From Dryococelus australis (lineage: Eukaryota > Arthropoda > Insecta > Phasmatodea > Phasmatidae), in the NCBI GenBank assembly GCA_029891345.1, contig CM057009.1, positions 301,855,466 through 301,919,465 of the forward strand: a stretch of 64,000 bases of DNA, read 5' to 3'. The notes below the pieces were generated by a model, which was not told where the DNA came from, made no database searches, and saw nothing but the letters and a program-made list of their open reading frames with translations. A program made the translations under genes and the position numbers. How positions within the stretch are numbered: the first letter of the stretch is position 1; every line of letters begins with the position of its first letter. Shown here piece after piece: positions 44,401 to 59,400 of the stretch.

Positions 44401-47400
44401 ATCTTAAATAACAGTTTGCAAGTAACTGAAATTTTTTTGGTTCCATCAGTTTTTTCACAACCTTAAACAACAGACCTGTTCCAAAAGATGAGTGGAACGA
44501 AGAATTATATCACTAATTCATGCACAAGTAATTTTTTAACAAGCTCCGTATGGGTTTATTTCTTAAAATAGTTCATTTATTGTAAGAATAAGGTATCCAC
44601 TTTCAAAACAACTATACAAATATATAGCATTGTATAAATATATTTTTTAAACTACAAAGTGTCAAATTATACACATCTATCTTGTGAAACCATAAAGTTC
44701 AAAAAATTGTGTGCTCGAAGCATGAAAATTGGGCAATAAAGCTTATCCCATTTGATAACTGCAATCTTCAATAACAGTTTGATTATATCAGAATTTTTTC
44801 TTACACCGTCAGTTTATTCTTACACTTTATCAACGGAATATGCTTGCTATAAATAAGTTGAACAAATAATATTATCATTAATTATCGCCTAAATTTGCAG
44901 TTTTATACACATTTTGAATGCTTACATTTCTATAACTAGTATTATTCTTGTAAAGAAAAAAAAGGTGTCCACTTTCAAAGATACTACACAAATTTAGAAT
45001 AAATGATGTAATTTTAAATCTGCAGAACATTAAATTATAACCCTGTTACTAGAAAAACTTAAAGTTAAAAACGACCTGTGATCGAAACATGGATAGTAGG
45101 GCAATGAAACTTATGCTGTTTAATAGATGTGTAAGTGGAAAAGAGTTTCCATTTATTAGAATTTCTTGTGACACCAACAGTTTTGTTAGAACACTTAAAA
45201 AACAGGTGTGTGTGTTCTCTAATATGAGTGGAATGATGAACATAATCATTAAATCCGACAGAAGTTTGTAGTATTTTTTATATACTTATGTAAGTGTGCT
45301 TTTCTATAATAAGTAATATTCTCGTTGGGAACGATGTTTCCACTTTCAAATACACTCCACACATTTAGAATAACTATTGTAATTTTAAAACTAAAATATA
45401 TAAAATCATACACATATTTCTAGTGAAACAAAAAAGTTAAAAACGTACTGAGCAAAAAAAAGAGATAGGTGGTTAATGAAACTTATTCTATTTGATAGTT
45501 GCCATCTTCAAAAACTGTTTGCAAGTATCTGAAATTTTTTGGTTCCATCAGTTTTATCGCAAACCTAAACATCATACCTGTTCCTTTAACAAGAGTTGAA
45601 CGCAGAAATATATCACTAGTTCTCGAACTGGTTTGTAATTTTTTACACACTTTATATGCATACAGTTCTTAAAATAGTTATGTTATCATAAAGGTTATGG
45701 TCTTCAATTTCAAAAGCAATACAAATATATTTAACAATGCTTGGAATTTTTTTACTGCAAAGTATCTAATTATACACCTATAACTGGTGAAATTATTAAG
45801 TTCAATCAAATTATTGAGTTCGAAGATGGAAATATGGGCAATTAAACTTTTGCCGTTTGATAACTGTAAACTTGCACAACAGTTTGATTATATCAGATTT
45901 TTTTCTACCATATTCATTTCATTCCGACTCTTAATGAACGGAATATGCATCTTGAAACATGATTGGAACAAAGAATAAAGTTATTAGTTCTCGCCGAAGT
46001 TTGCCATTTTTATTCAAATTCTGAATACTTACATTTCTAAAACAAGTAATATTCTTGTAAGGAAAAAGGTTTTCCACTTTCACAGACACTACACAGATTT
46101 AGAATATAGTATGTAATTTTAAAAATTTAAAGCATCTAATTATACACCATTTTCTAGAAAATTTTAATTTTTATAGAAGAAATGAGATCGAAACAGGGAT
46201 AGTTGTTCAATGAAAATTATGCTGTTTGATAGAAGCGTTAGTTTGCTACCTTAAATAACAGTTTGCGAGTATCTGAAATTTTTTTGGTTCAGTCAGTTTT
46301 TTCGCAACCATAAACAACAGACCCTTTACTATAAGAAGAGTGGAACGAAGAATTATATCACTAATTCATGAACAAGTTATTTTTTACAAGCTTCGTATGG
46401 GTTTATTTCTTAAAATAGTTCATTTATGTTAAGAATAAGATATCCACATTCAAAAAACTATACAAATATATAGCAATGTATAAATATATATTTTAAACTA
46501 CACAGTGTCAAATTATACACATCTATCTGGTGAAACCATAAAGTTCTAGAAATTGTGTGCTCGAAGCATGAAATTTGGCAAATGAAGCTTATCCCATTTG
46601 ATAACTGCAATCTTCAATAATAGTTTGATTATATAAGAATTTTTTCTAACACCATCAGTTTATTCTTACACTTAGCAAGGGAATATGCTTCCTATGAATA
46701 AGTGGAACAAATAATAACATCATTAATTCTCGCCTAAATTTGCAGTTTTATACACATTTTGAATGCTTACATTTCTATAACTAGCATTATTCTTGTAAGG
46801 AAGGAAAGGTGTCCACTTTCAAAGATACTACACAAATTTAGAATAAATGATGTAATTTTAAAACTGCAGAACATTAAATTATATCCCTGTTACTAGAAAA
46901 ACTTAAAGTTCAAACACGAACTGAGATCGAAACATGGATAGTAGGGCAATGAAACTTATGCTGTTAAAAAGCTGTGAAAGTGGAAAATAGTTTCCATTTA
47001 TTATAATTTCTTATGACACCAACAGTTTTGTTAGAACACTTAAAAAATAGGTGCGTGCGGTCTCTAATATGAGTGGAATGATGAACAAAATCATTATATT
47101 CGACAGAAGTGTGTAGTTTTTTTTATATACTTATGAAAGTGTGCTTTTCTATAATAAGTAATATTTTCGTAGGGAAAGATGTTTCCACTTTCACATATAC
47201 TCTACACACTTAGAATAAATTATGTAATTTTAAAACTAAGATATATCAAATCATACACATATTTCTAGTGAAACAAAAAAATTCAAAACACATACTGAGC
47301 AAAAAAAGGATAGGTGGCTAATGAAACTTATGTTATTTGATAGTTGCCATCTTCAAAAACTGTTTGCAAGTATCTGAAATTTTTTGGTTCCATCAGTTTT

Positions 47401-50400
47401 ATCGCAAACTAAACATCATACCTGTTTCCTTTAACAAGAGTTGAACGCAGAAATATATCACTAATTCTCGAATGGTTTGAATATTTTTAACACTTTATAT
47501 GCATACAGTTCTTAAAATAGTTATGTTATCATAAACGTTAGGTCTTCAATTTCAAAAGAATACAAATATTTAACAATGCTTGGAATTTTTTTACTGCAAA
47601 GTATCAAATTATACACCTATAACTGGTGAAATTATTAAGTACAATCAAATTATTGAGTTCGAAGATGGAAATATGGGCAATTTAACTTTTGCGTTTGATA
47701 ACTTTTAAACTTGACAACAGTTTGAATATATCAGATTTTTTCTTACCACATTCATTTCATTCCGACTCTTAATGAACGGAATATGCATCTTAAACATGAT
47801 GGAACAAAGAATAAAGTTATTAGTTCTCGCCGAAGTTTGCCATTTTTATTCAAATTCTGAATACTTACATTTCTAAAACAAGTAATATTCTTGTAAGGAA
47901 AAAGGTTTTCCACTTTCACAGACACTACAAGATTTAGAATATAGTATGTAATTTTAAAAATTTAAAGCATCTAATTATACACCATTTCATAAAAATTTTA
48001 ATTTTTATAGAAGAAATGAGATCGAAACAGGGATAGTGTTCAATGAAAATTATGCTGTTTGATAGAAGCGTTATTTTGCTACCTTAAATAACAGTTTGCA
48101 AGTATCTGAAATTTTTTGGTTCAGTCAGTTTTTTCGCAACCATAAACAACAGACCCTTTACTATCAAGAAGAGTGGAACGAAGAATTATATCACTAATTC
48201 ATGAACAAGTTATTTTTTTACAAGCTTCGTATGGGTTTATTTCTTAAAATAGTTCATTTATGTAAGAATAAGAGTATCCACTTATCAAAACAACTATACA
48301 AATATATAGCAATGTATAAATTTATTTTAAACTACAAAGTGTCAAATTATACACATCTATCTGGTGAAACCATAAAGTTCTAAGAAATTGTGTCTCGAAG
48401 CATGAAATTTGGCAAATGAAGCTTATCCCATTTGATAACTGCAATCTTCAATAATAGTTTGATTATATAAGAATTTTTTCTACACCATCAGTTTATTCTT
48501 AACCTTATCAAGGGAATATGCTTCCTATAAATAAGTGGAACAAATAATAACATCATTAATTCTCGCCTAAATTTGCAGTTTTATACACATTTTGAATGTT
48601 TACATTTCTATAATAGCATTATTCTTGTAAGGAAAAAGGTGTCCACTTTCAAAGATACTACACAAATTTAGAATAAATGATGTAATTTTAAATCTGCAGA
48701 ACATTAAATTATATCCCTGTTTCTAGAAAACTTAAAGTTCAAACACGAACTGAGATCGAAACATGGATAGTAGGGCAATGAAACTTATGCTGTTTAAAAG
48801 CTGTGAAGTGGAAAATAGTTTCCATTTATTAAATTTCTTATGACACCAACAGTTTTGTTAGAACACTTAAAAAAAGGTGGTGCGGTCTCTAATATGAGTG
48901 GAATGATGAACAAAATCATTAAATTCCCAGAAGTTTGTAGTTTTTTTTATATACTTATGAAAGTGTGCTTTTCTATAATAAGTAATATTTCGTAGGGAAA
49001 GATGTTTCAACTTTCACATAACTCATACGCACTTAGAATAAATTATGTAATTTTAAAATAAAATATATCAAATCATACACATATTTCTAGTGAAACAAAA
49101 AAATTCAAACACGTACTGAGCAAGAAAAAGGATAGGTGGGCAATGAAACTTATGTATTTGATAGTTGCCATCTTCAAAAACTGTTTGCAAGTATCTGAAA
49201 TTTTTTGGTTCCATCAGTTTTATCGCAAACATAAACATCATACCTGTTTCCAGTAACAAAGTTGAACGCAGAAATATATCACTAATTCTCGAAATGTTTG
49301 AATATTTTTAACACTTTATATGCATACAGTTCTTAAAATAGTTATGTTATCATAAACGTTAAGGTCTTCAATTTCAAAAGGAATACAAAAATATTTAACA
49401 ATGCTTGGAATTTTTTTCTGCAAAGTATCAAATTATACACCTATAACTGGTTGAAATTATTAAGTAAATCAAATTATTGAGTTCGAAGACGGAAATATGG
49501 GCAATTTAACCTTTTGGCGTTTATAACTGTAACTTCAACAACAGTTTGAATATATCAGATTTTTTCTACCAATTCATTTCATTCCGACTCTTAATGAACG
49601 GAATATGCATCTTGAAACATGAGTGGAACAAAGAATAAATTATTAGTTCTCGCCGAAATTGCCATTTTTATTCAAATTCTGAATACTTACATTTCTAAAA
49701 CAAGTAATATTCTTGTAAGGAAAAAGGTTTTCCACTTTCACAGAACTACACAGATTTAAATATAGTAGTAATTTTAAAAATTTAAAGCATCAAATTTATA
49801 CACCAATTAATATAAAATTTTAAATTTTTATAGAAGAAATGAGATCGAAACAGGGATAGTTTGTTCAATGAAACTTATGCTGTTTGATAGAAGCGTTGGG
49901 TTGCTACCTTAAAAACAGTTTGCAAGTATCTGAAATTTGTTTTGGTTCAGTCAGTTTTTTCGCAACCATAAACAACAGACCTGTTACTATCAGAAGAGTG
50001 GAACGAAGAATTATATCACTAATTCATGCACAAGTATTTTTTTGTACAATCTTCGTATGGGTTTATTACTTAAAATAGTTCATTTATTGTAAGAATAAGG
50101 TATCCACTTAAAAACAACTATACAAATATATAGCAATGTATAAATAAATTTTTTTAACTACAAAGTGTCAAATTATACACATCTATCTGGTGAAACCATA
50201 AAATCAAGTAATTGTATTCTCGAAGCATTAAATTTGGCAAATGAAGCTTATCCATTTGATAACTGCAATCTTCAATAATAGTTTGATTATATAAGAATTT
50301 TTTCTTACACCATCAGTTTATTCTTAAACTTTATCAAGGGATATATGCTTCCTATAAATAAGTGGAACAAATAATAACATCATTAATTCTCGCCTAAATT

Positions 50401-53400
50401 TGCAGTTTTATACACATTTTGAATGTTTACAATTCTATAAATAGTATTATTCTTGTAAGGAAAAAAAGGTGTCCACTTTCAAAGATACTACACAAATTTA
50501 GAATAAATGATGTAATTTTAAATCTGCAGAACATTAAATTATATCCCTGTTTCTAGAAAATATTAAAGTTCAGACACGATCTGAGATCGAAACATGGATA
50601 GTAGGGCAATGAAACTTATGCTGTTTAATAGCTGTGTAAGTGGAAAATAGTTTCCATTTATTAGAATTTCTTGTGACACCAACAGTTTTGTTAGAACACT
50701 TAAAAAACAGGTGTGTGCGTTCTCTAATATGAGTGGAATGATGAACAAAATATTAAATCCGACAGAAGTTTGTAGTTTTTTCTATATACTTATGAAAGTG
50801 TGCTTTTCTATAATAAGTAATATTCTCGTAGGGAACGATGTTTAAACTTTCACATACACTATACGCATTTAGAATAAATTATGTAATTTTAAATAAAATA
50901 TATCAAATCATACACATATTTCTAGTGAAACAAAAAAGTTCAAACACGTACTGAGCAAGAAAAAGAGATTAGGTGGGCAATGAAACTTATGCTATTTGAT
51001 AGTTGCCATCTTCAAAAACTGTTTGCAAGTATCTGAAATTTTTTGGTTCCATCAGTTTTATCGCAAACATAAACATCATACCTGTTCCAGTAACAAGAGT
51101 TGAAAGCAGAAATATATCACTAATTCTCGAAATGATTTGTAATTTTTTACACACTTTATATGCATACAGTTCTTAAAATAGTTATGTTATTATAAACGTT
51201 AAGGTCTTCAATTTCAAAAGCAATACACAAATATTTAACAATGCTTGGAATTTTTTTACTGCAAAGTATCAAATTATACACCGATAACTGTTGAAATTAT
51301 TAAATTCAATCAAATTATTGAGTTCGAAGACGGAAATATGGGCAATTAACCTTTTGCCGTTTCATAACTGTAAACTTCAACAACAGTTTGATTATATCAG
51401 ATTTTTTCTACCATATTCATTTCATTCCGACTCTTAATGAACGGAATATGCATCTTGAAATATGAGTGGAACAAAGAATAAATTTATTAGTTCTCGCCGA
51501 AATTAGCCATTTTTATTCAAATTCTGAATACTTACATTTCTAAAACAAGTAATATTCTTGTAAGGTAAAAGGTTTTCCACTTTCACAGATACTATACAGA
51601 TTTATAATATAGTACGTAATTTTAAAAATTTAAAGCATCAAATTTTTCACCAATTAATATAAAATTTAAAATTTTTATAGAAGAAATGAGATCGAAACAG
51701 GGATAGTTGTTTAATGAAACTTATGCTGTTTGATAGAAGCGTTAGTTTGCTACCTTAAAGAACAGTTTGCAAGTATCTGAAATTTGTTTTGTTCAGTCAG
51801 TTTTTTCGCAACCATAAACAACAGACCTGTTACTATCAGAAGAGTGGAACGAAGAATTATATCACTAATTCATGCACAAGTATTTTTTTTACAATCTTCG
51901 TATGGGTTTATTACTTAAAATAGTTCATTTATTGTAAGAATAAGGTATCCACTTACAAAACAACTATACAAATATATAGCAATGTATAAATAAATTTTTT
52001 TAACTACAAAGTGTCAAATTATCACATCTATCTGGTGAAACCATAAAGATCAAGTAATTGTATTCTCGAAGCATTAAATTTGGCAAATGAAGCTTATCCC
52101 ATTTGATAACTGCAATCTTCAATAATAGTTTGATTATATAAGAATTTTTTCTTACACCATCAGTTTATTCTTAACTTTATCAAGGGAATATGCTTCCTAT
52201 AAATAGTGGAACAAATAATAACATCATTAATTCTCGCCTAAATTTGCAGTTTTATACACATTTTGAATGTTTACATTCTATAAATAGTATTATTCTTGTA
52301 AGAAAAAAAGTTGTCCACTTTCAAAGATACTACACAAATTTAGAATAAATATGTAATTTTAAATCTGCAGAACATTAAATTATATCCCTGTTCTAGAAAA
52401 CTTAAAGTTCAACACGATCTGAGATCGAAACATGGATAGTAGGGCAATGAAACTTATGCTGTTTAATAGCTGTGTAAGTGGAAAATAGTTTCCATTTATT
52501 AGAATTTCTTGTGACACCAACAGTTTTGTTAGAACACTTAAAAAACAGGTGTGTGCGTTCTCTAATATGAGTGGAATGATGAACAAAATAATTAAATCCG
52601 ACAGAAGTTTGTAGTTTTTTCTATATACTTATGAAAGTGTGCTTTTCTATAATAAGTAATATTCTCGTAGGGAACGATGTTTAAACTTTCACATACACTA
52701 TACGCATTTAGAATAAATTATGTAATTTTAAATAAAATATATCAAATCATACACATATTTCTAGTGAAACAAAAAAGTTCAAACACGTACTGAGCAAGAA
52801 AAAGAGATAGGTGGGCAATGAAACTTATGCTATTTGATAGTTGCCATCTTCAAAAACTGTTTGCAAGTATCTGAAATTTTTTGGTTCCATCAGTTTTATC
52901 GCAAACATAAACATCATACCTGTTCCAGTAACAAGAGTTTGAAAGCAGAAATATATCACTAATTCTCGAAATGATTTGTAATTTTTTACACACTTTATAT
53001 GCATACAGTTCTTAAAATAGTTATGTTATCATAAACGTTAAGGTCTTCAATTTCAAAGCAATACAAAATATTTAACAATGCTTGGATTTTTTTACTGCAA
53101 AGTATCAAATTATACACCGATAACTGTTGAAATTATTAAATTCAATCAAATTATGAGTTCGAAGACGGAAATATGGGCAATTAACCTTTTGCCGTTTCAT
53201 AACTGTAAACTTCAACACAGTTTGATTATATCAGATTTTTCTACCATATTCATTCATTCCGACTCTTAATGAACGAATATGCATCTTGAAATATGAGTGA
53301 ACAAAGATAAATTTATTAGTTCTCGCCGAAATTAGCCATTTTATTCAAATTCTGAATACTTACATTTCTAAAACAATAATATTCTTGTAAGTAAAAGGTT

Positions 53401-56400
53401 TTCCACTTTCACAGATACTATACAGATTATAATATAGTACGTATTTTAAAAATTTAAAGCATCAAATTTTTCACCAATTAATATAAATTTAAAATTTTTA
53501 TAGAAAAATGAGATCGAAACGGGATAGTTGTTTAATGAAACTTATGCTGTTTGATAGAAGCGTTAGTTTGCTACCTTAAAAACAGTTTGCAAGTATCTGA
53601 AATTTGTTTTGTTCAGTCAGTTTTTTCGCAACCATAAACAACAGACCTGTTACTATCAGAAGAGTGGAACGAAGAATTATATCACTAAATTCATGCACAA
53701 GTATTTTTTTACAATCTTCGTATGGGTTATTACTTAAATAGTTCATTTATTGTAAGAATAGGTATCCACTTACAAAACAACTATACAAATATATAGCAAT
53801 GTATAATAATTTTTTTAACTACAAAGTGTCAAATTATTCACATCTATCTGGTGAAACCATAAAGATCAAGTAATTGTATTCTCGAAGCATTAATTTGGCA
53901 AATGAAGCTTATCCATTTGATAACTGCAATCTTCAATAATAGTTTGATTATATAAGAATTTTTTCTTACACCATCAGTTTATTCTTATACTTTATCAACG
54001 GAATATGCTTCCTATAAATGAGTGGAACAAATAATATCATCATTATTCTCGCCTAAATTTGGAGTTTTATACACATTTTGAATTGCTTTACATTTCTATA
54101 ACTAGTATTATCTTGTAAGAAAAAAAAGTTGTCCAGTTTCAAAGATATACACAAATTAGAATAAATCATGTAATTTAAATCTGCAGAACATTAAATTATA
54201 TCCCTGTTACAAAAAGACTTAAAGTTTCAAACATGAACTGAGATCGAAACATGGATAGTAGGGCAATGAAACTTATGCTGTTTAATAGCGTTAAGTGAAA
54301 ATAGTTTCCATTTATTAGAATTTCTTGTGACACCAACATTTTGTTAGAACACTTAAAAACAGTGTGTGCGTTCTCTAATATGATGGAATGATGAACAAAA
54401 TAATTAAATCCGACAGAAGTTTGTAGTTTTTTCTATATACTTATGAATGTGCTTTTCTATAATAAGTAATATTCTCGTAGGGAACGATGTTTAAACTTTC
54501 ACATAACTTACGCATTTAGAATAAATTATGTAATTTTAAATAAAATATATCAAATCATACACATATTTCTAGTGAAACAAAAAAGTTCAAACAGTACTGA
54601 GCAAGAAAAAGAGTAGGTGGAATGAATACTTATTGCTATTTGTAGTTCCACATCTTCAAAAACTGTTTGCAAGTATCTGAAATTTTTTGTTCCATCAGTT
54701 TTATCGCAAACATAAAATCTACCTGTTCAGTAACAAGAGTTGAAAGCAAAATTATACTAATTCTCGAAATGATTTGTAATTTTTTACCATTTATATGCAT
54801 ACAGTTCTAAAATAGTTAATGTTATCAAAACGTTAAGTCTTCATTTCAAAACAATCAAAATTTTAACAATGCTTGGAAATATTTTTTACTGCAAGTAACA
54901 AATTTAACCCGATAACTGTTGAAATTATTAAATTCAATCAAATTATTGATTCGAAGACGGAAATATGGGCAATTAACCTTTTGCCGTTTCATAACGAAAC
55001 TTCAACAACAGTTGATTATATCAGATTTTTTCTACCATATCATTTCATTCCGACTCTTAATGAACGGAATATGCATCTTGAAATATGAGTGGAACAAAGA
55101 ATAAATTTATTAGTTCTCGCCGAAATTAGCCATTTTTATTCAAATTCTGAATACTTACATTTCTAAAACAAGTAATATTCTTGTAAGGTAAAAGGTTTTC
55201 CACTTTCACAGATACTATACAGATTTATAATATAGTACGTAATTTTAAAAATTTAAAGCATCAAATTTTTCACCAATTAATATAAAATTTAAAATTTTTA
55301 TAGAAGAAATGAGATCGAAACAGGATAGTTGTTTAATGAAACTTATGCTGTTTGATAGAAGCGTTAGTTTGCTACCTTAAAGAACAGTTTGCAAGTATCT
55401 GAAATTTGTTTTGTTCAGTCAGTTTTTTTCGCAACCATAAACAACAGACCTGTTACTATCAGAAGAGTGAACGAAGAATTATATCACTAATTCATGCACA
55501 AGTATTTTTTGTACAATCTTCGTATGGGTTTATTACTTAAAATAGTTCATTATTGTAAGAATAAGGTATCCACTTACAAAACAACTATACAAAATATAGC
55601 AATGTATAAATAAATTTTTTTAACTACAAATGTTCAAATTATTCACATCTATCTGGTGAAACCATAAAGATCAAGTAATTGTATTCTCGAAGCATTAAAT
55701 TTGGCAAATGAGCTTATCCCATTTGATAACTGCAATCTTCAATAATAGTTTGATTATATAAGAATTTTTTCTTACACCATCAGTTTATTCTTATACTTTA
55801 TCAACGGAATATGCTTCCTATAAATGAGTGGAACAAATAATATCATCATTAATTCTCGCCTAAATTTGGAGTTTTATACACATTTTGAATGCTTACATTT
55901 CTATAACTAGTATTATTCTTGTAAGAAAAAAAAGTTGTCCAGTTTCAAAGATACTACACAAATTTAGAATAAATCATGTAATTTTAAATCTGCAGAACAT
56001 TAAATTATATCCCTGTTACAAAAAGACTTAAAGTTCAAACATGAACTGAGATCGAAACATGGATAGTAGGGCAATGAAACTTATGCTGTTTAATAGCTGT
56101 GTAAGTGGAAAATAGTTTCCATTTATTAGAATTTCTTGTGACACCAACAGTTTTGTTAGAACACTTAAAAAACAGGTGTGTGCGTTCTCTAATATGAGTG
56201 GAATTATGAACAAAATCATTAAATCCGACAGAAGTTTGTAGTTTTTTCTATATACTTATGAAAGTGTGCTTTTCTATAATAAGTAATATTCTCGTAGGGA
56301 ACGATGTTTAAACTTTCACATACACTCTACACATTTAGAATAAATTATGTAATTTTAAAACTAAAATATATCAAATCATACACATATTTCTAGTGAAACA

Positions 56401-59400
56401 AAAAAGTTCAAACATGTACTGAGCAAGAAAAAGAGATAGGTGGGCAATGAAACTTATGCTATTTGATAGTTGCCATCTTCAAAAACTGTTTGCAAGTATC
56501 TGAAATTTTTTGGTTCCATCAGTTTTATCGCAAACATAAACATCATACCTGTTCCTGTAACAAGAGTTGAACGCAGAAATATATCACTAATTCTCGAAAT
56601 GGTTTGAAATATTTTACAAACTTTATATGCATACAGTTCTTAAAATAGTTATGTTATCATAAACGTTTAGGTCTTCAAATTCAAAAGCAATACAAAAATA
56701 TTTAACAATGCTTGGAATTTTTTTACAGCAAAGTATCAAATTATACACCTATAACTGTTGAAATTATTATGTTCAATCAAATTATTGAGTTCTAAGACGT
56801 AAATACGGGCAATTAACCTTTTGCCGTTTGATAACTGTAAACTTCAACAACAGTTTGATTATATCTGATTTTTTTCTACCATATTCATTTCATTCCGACT
56901 CTTAATGAACGGAATATGCATCTTGAAACATGAGTGGAACAAAGAATAAAGTAATTAGTTCTCGCCGAAATTTGCCATTTTTATTCAAATTCTGAATACT
57001 TACATTTCTAAAACAAGTAATATTCTTGTAAGGAAAAAGGTTTTCCACTTTCACAGATACTACACAGATTTAGAATATAGAATGTAATTTTAAAAATTTA
57101 AAGCATCAAATTTTTCACCAATTAATATAAAATTTAAAATTTTTAGAGAAGAAATGAGATCGAAACAGGGATAGTTGTTTAATGAAACTTATGCTGTTTG
57201 ATAGAAGCGTTAGTTTGCTACCTTAAAGAACAGTTTGCAAGTATCTGAAATTTGTTTTGTTCAGTCAGTTTTTTCGCAACCATAAACAACAGACCTGTTA
57301 CTATCAGAAGAGTGGAACGAAGAATTATATCACTAATTCATGCACAAGTATTTTTTTTACAATCTTCGTATGGGTTTATTACTTAAAATAGTTCATTTAT
57401 TGTAAGAATAAGGTATCCACTTACAAAACAACTATACAAATATATAGCAATGTATAAATAAATTTTTTTAACTACAAAGTGTCAAATTATACACATCTAT
57501 CTGGTGAAACCATAAAGATCAAGTAATTGTATTCTCGAAGCATGAAATTTGCCAAATGAAGCTTATCCCATTTGATAACTGCAATCTTCAATAATAGTTT
57601 GATTATATAAGAATTTTTTCTTACACCATCAGTTTATTCTTAAACTTTATCAAGGGATATATGCTTCCTATAAATAAGTGGAGCAAATAATAACATCATT
57701 AATTCTCGCCTAAATTTGCAGTTTTATACACATTTTGAATGTTTACAATTCTATAAATAGTATTATTCTTGTAAGGAAAAAAAGGTGTCCACTTTCAAAG
57801 ATACTACACAAATTTAGAATAAATGATGTAATTTTAAATCTGCAGAACATTAAATTATATCCCTGTTTCTAGAAAATCTTAAAGTTCAGACACGATCTGA
57901 GATCGAAACATGGATAGTAGGGCAATGAAACTTATGCTGTTTAATAGCTGTGTAAGTGGAAAATAGTTTCCATTTATTAGAATTTCTTGTGACACCAACA
58001 GTTTTGTTAGAACACTTAAAAAACAGGTGTGTGCGTTCTCTAATATGAGTGGACTTATGAACAAAATCATTAAATCCGACAGAAGTTTGTAGGTTTTTTT
58101 ATACACTTATGTAAGTGTGCTTTTCTATAATAAGTAATATTCTCATAGGGAACGATGTTTCCACTTTCACATACACTCCACACATCTAGAATAAATTATG
58201 TAATTTTAAAACTAAAATATATCAAATCATACACATATTTCTAGTGAAACAAAAAAGTTCAAACACGTATTGAGCAAGAAAAAGAGATATGTGGGCAATG
58301 AAACTTATGCTATTTGATAGTTGCGATCTTCAAAAACTGTTTGCAAGTATCTGAAATGTTTTGGTTCCATCAGTTTTATAGCAAACATAAACATCATACC
58401 TGTTCCTGTAACAAGAGTTGAACGCAGAAATATATCACTAATTCTCGAAATGGTTTGTAATTTTTTACACACTTTATATGCATACAGTTCTTAAAATAGT
58501 TATGTTATCATAAACGTTAAGGTCTTCAATTTCAATAGCAATACACAAATATTTACAATGCTTGGAATTTTTTAACTGCAAAGTATCAAATTATATACCG
58601 ATAACTGTTGAAATTATTAAGTTCAATCAAATTATTGAGTTCGAAGACGTAAATATGGGCAATTAACCTTTTGCCGTTTGATAACTGTAAACTTCAACAA
58701 CAGTTTGATTATATCAGATTTTTTTCTACCATATTCATTTCATTCCGACTCTTAATGAACAGAATATCCATCTCGAAACATGAGTGGAACAAAGAATAAA
58801 GTTATTAGTTCTCGCCGAAATTTGCCATTTTTATTCAAATTCTGAATACATACATTTCTAAAACAAGTAATATTCTTGTAAGGAAAAAGGTTTTCCACTT
58901 TCACAGACACTACACAGATTTAGAATATAGTATGTAATTTTAAAAATTTAAGCATCTAATTATACACCAATTTCTAGAAAATTTTAATTTTTATAGAAGA
59001 AATGAGATCGAAACAGGGATAGTTGTTCAAAGAAACTTATGCTGTTTGATAGAAGCGTTAGTTTGCTATCTTAAAGAACAGTTTGCAAGTATATGAAATT
59101 TGTTTGGTTCAGTCAGTTTTTTCGCAACAATAAACAACAGACCTGTTACTATCAGAAGAGTGGAACGAAGAATTATATCACTAATTCATGCACAAGTATT
59201 TTTTTTACAGGCTTCGTATGGGTTTATTTCTTAACATAGTTCATTTATGGTAAGAAGAAGGTATCCACTATCAAAACAACTATACAAATATACAGCAATG
59301 TATAAATATATTTTTTAAACTACAAAGTGTCAAATTATACACATCTATCTGATGAACAATAAAGTTCAAGAAATTGTGTGCTCGAAGCATGAAATTTGGC

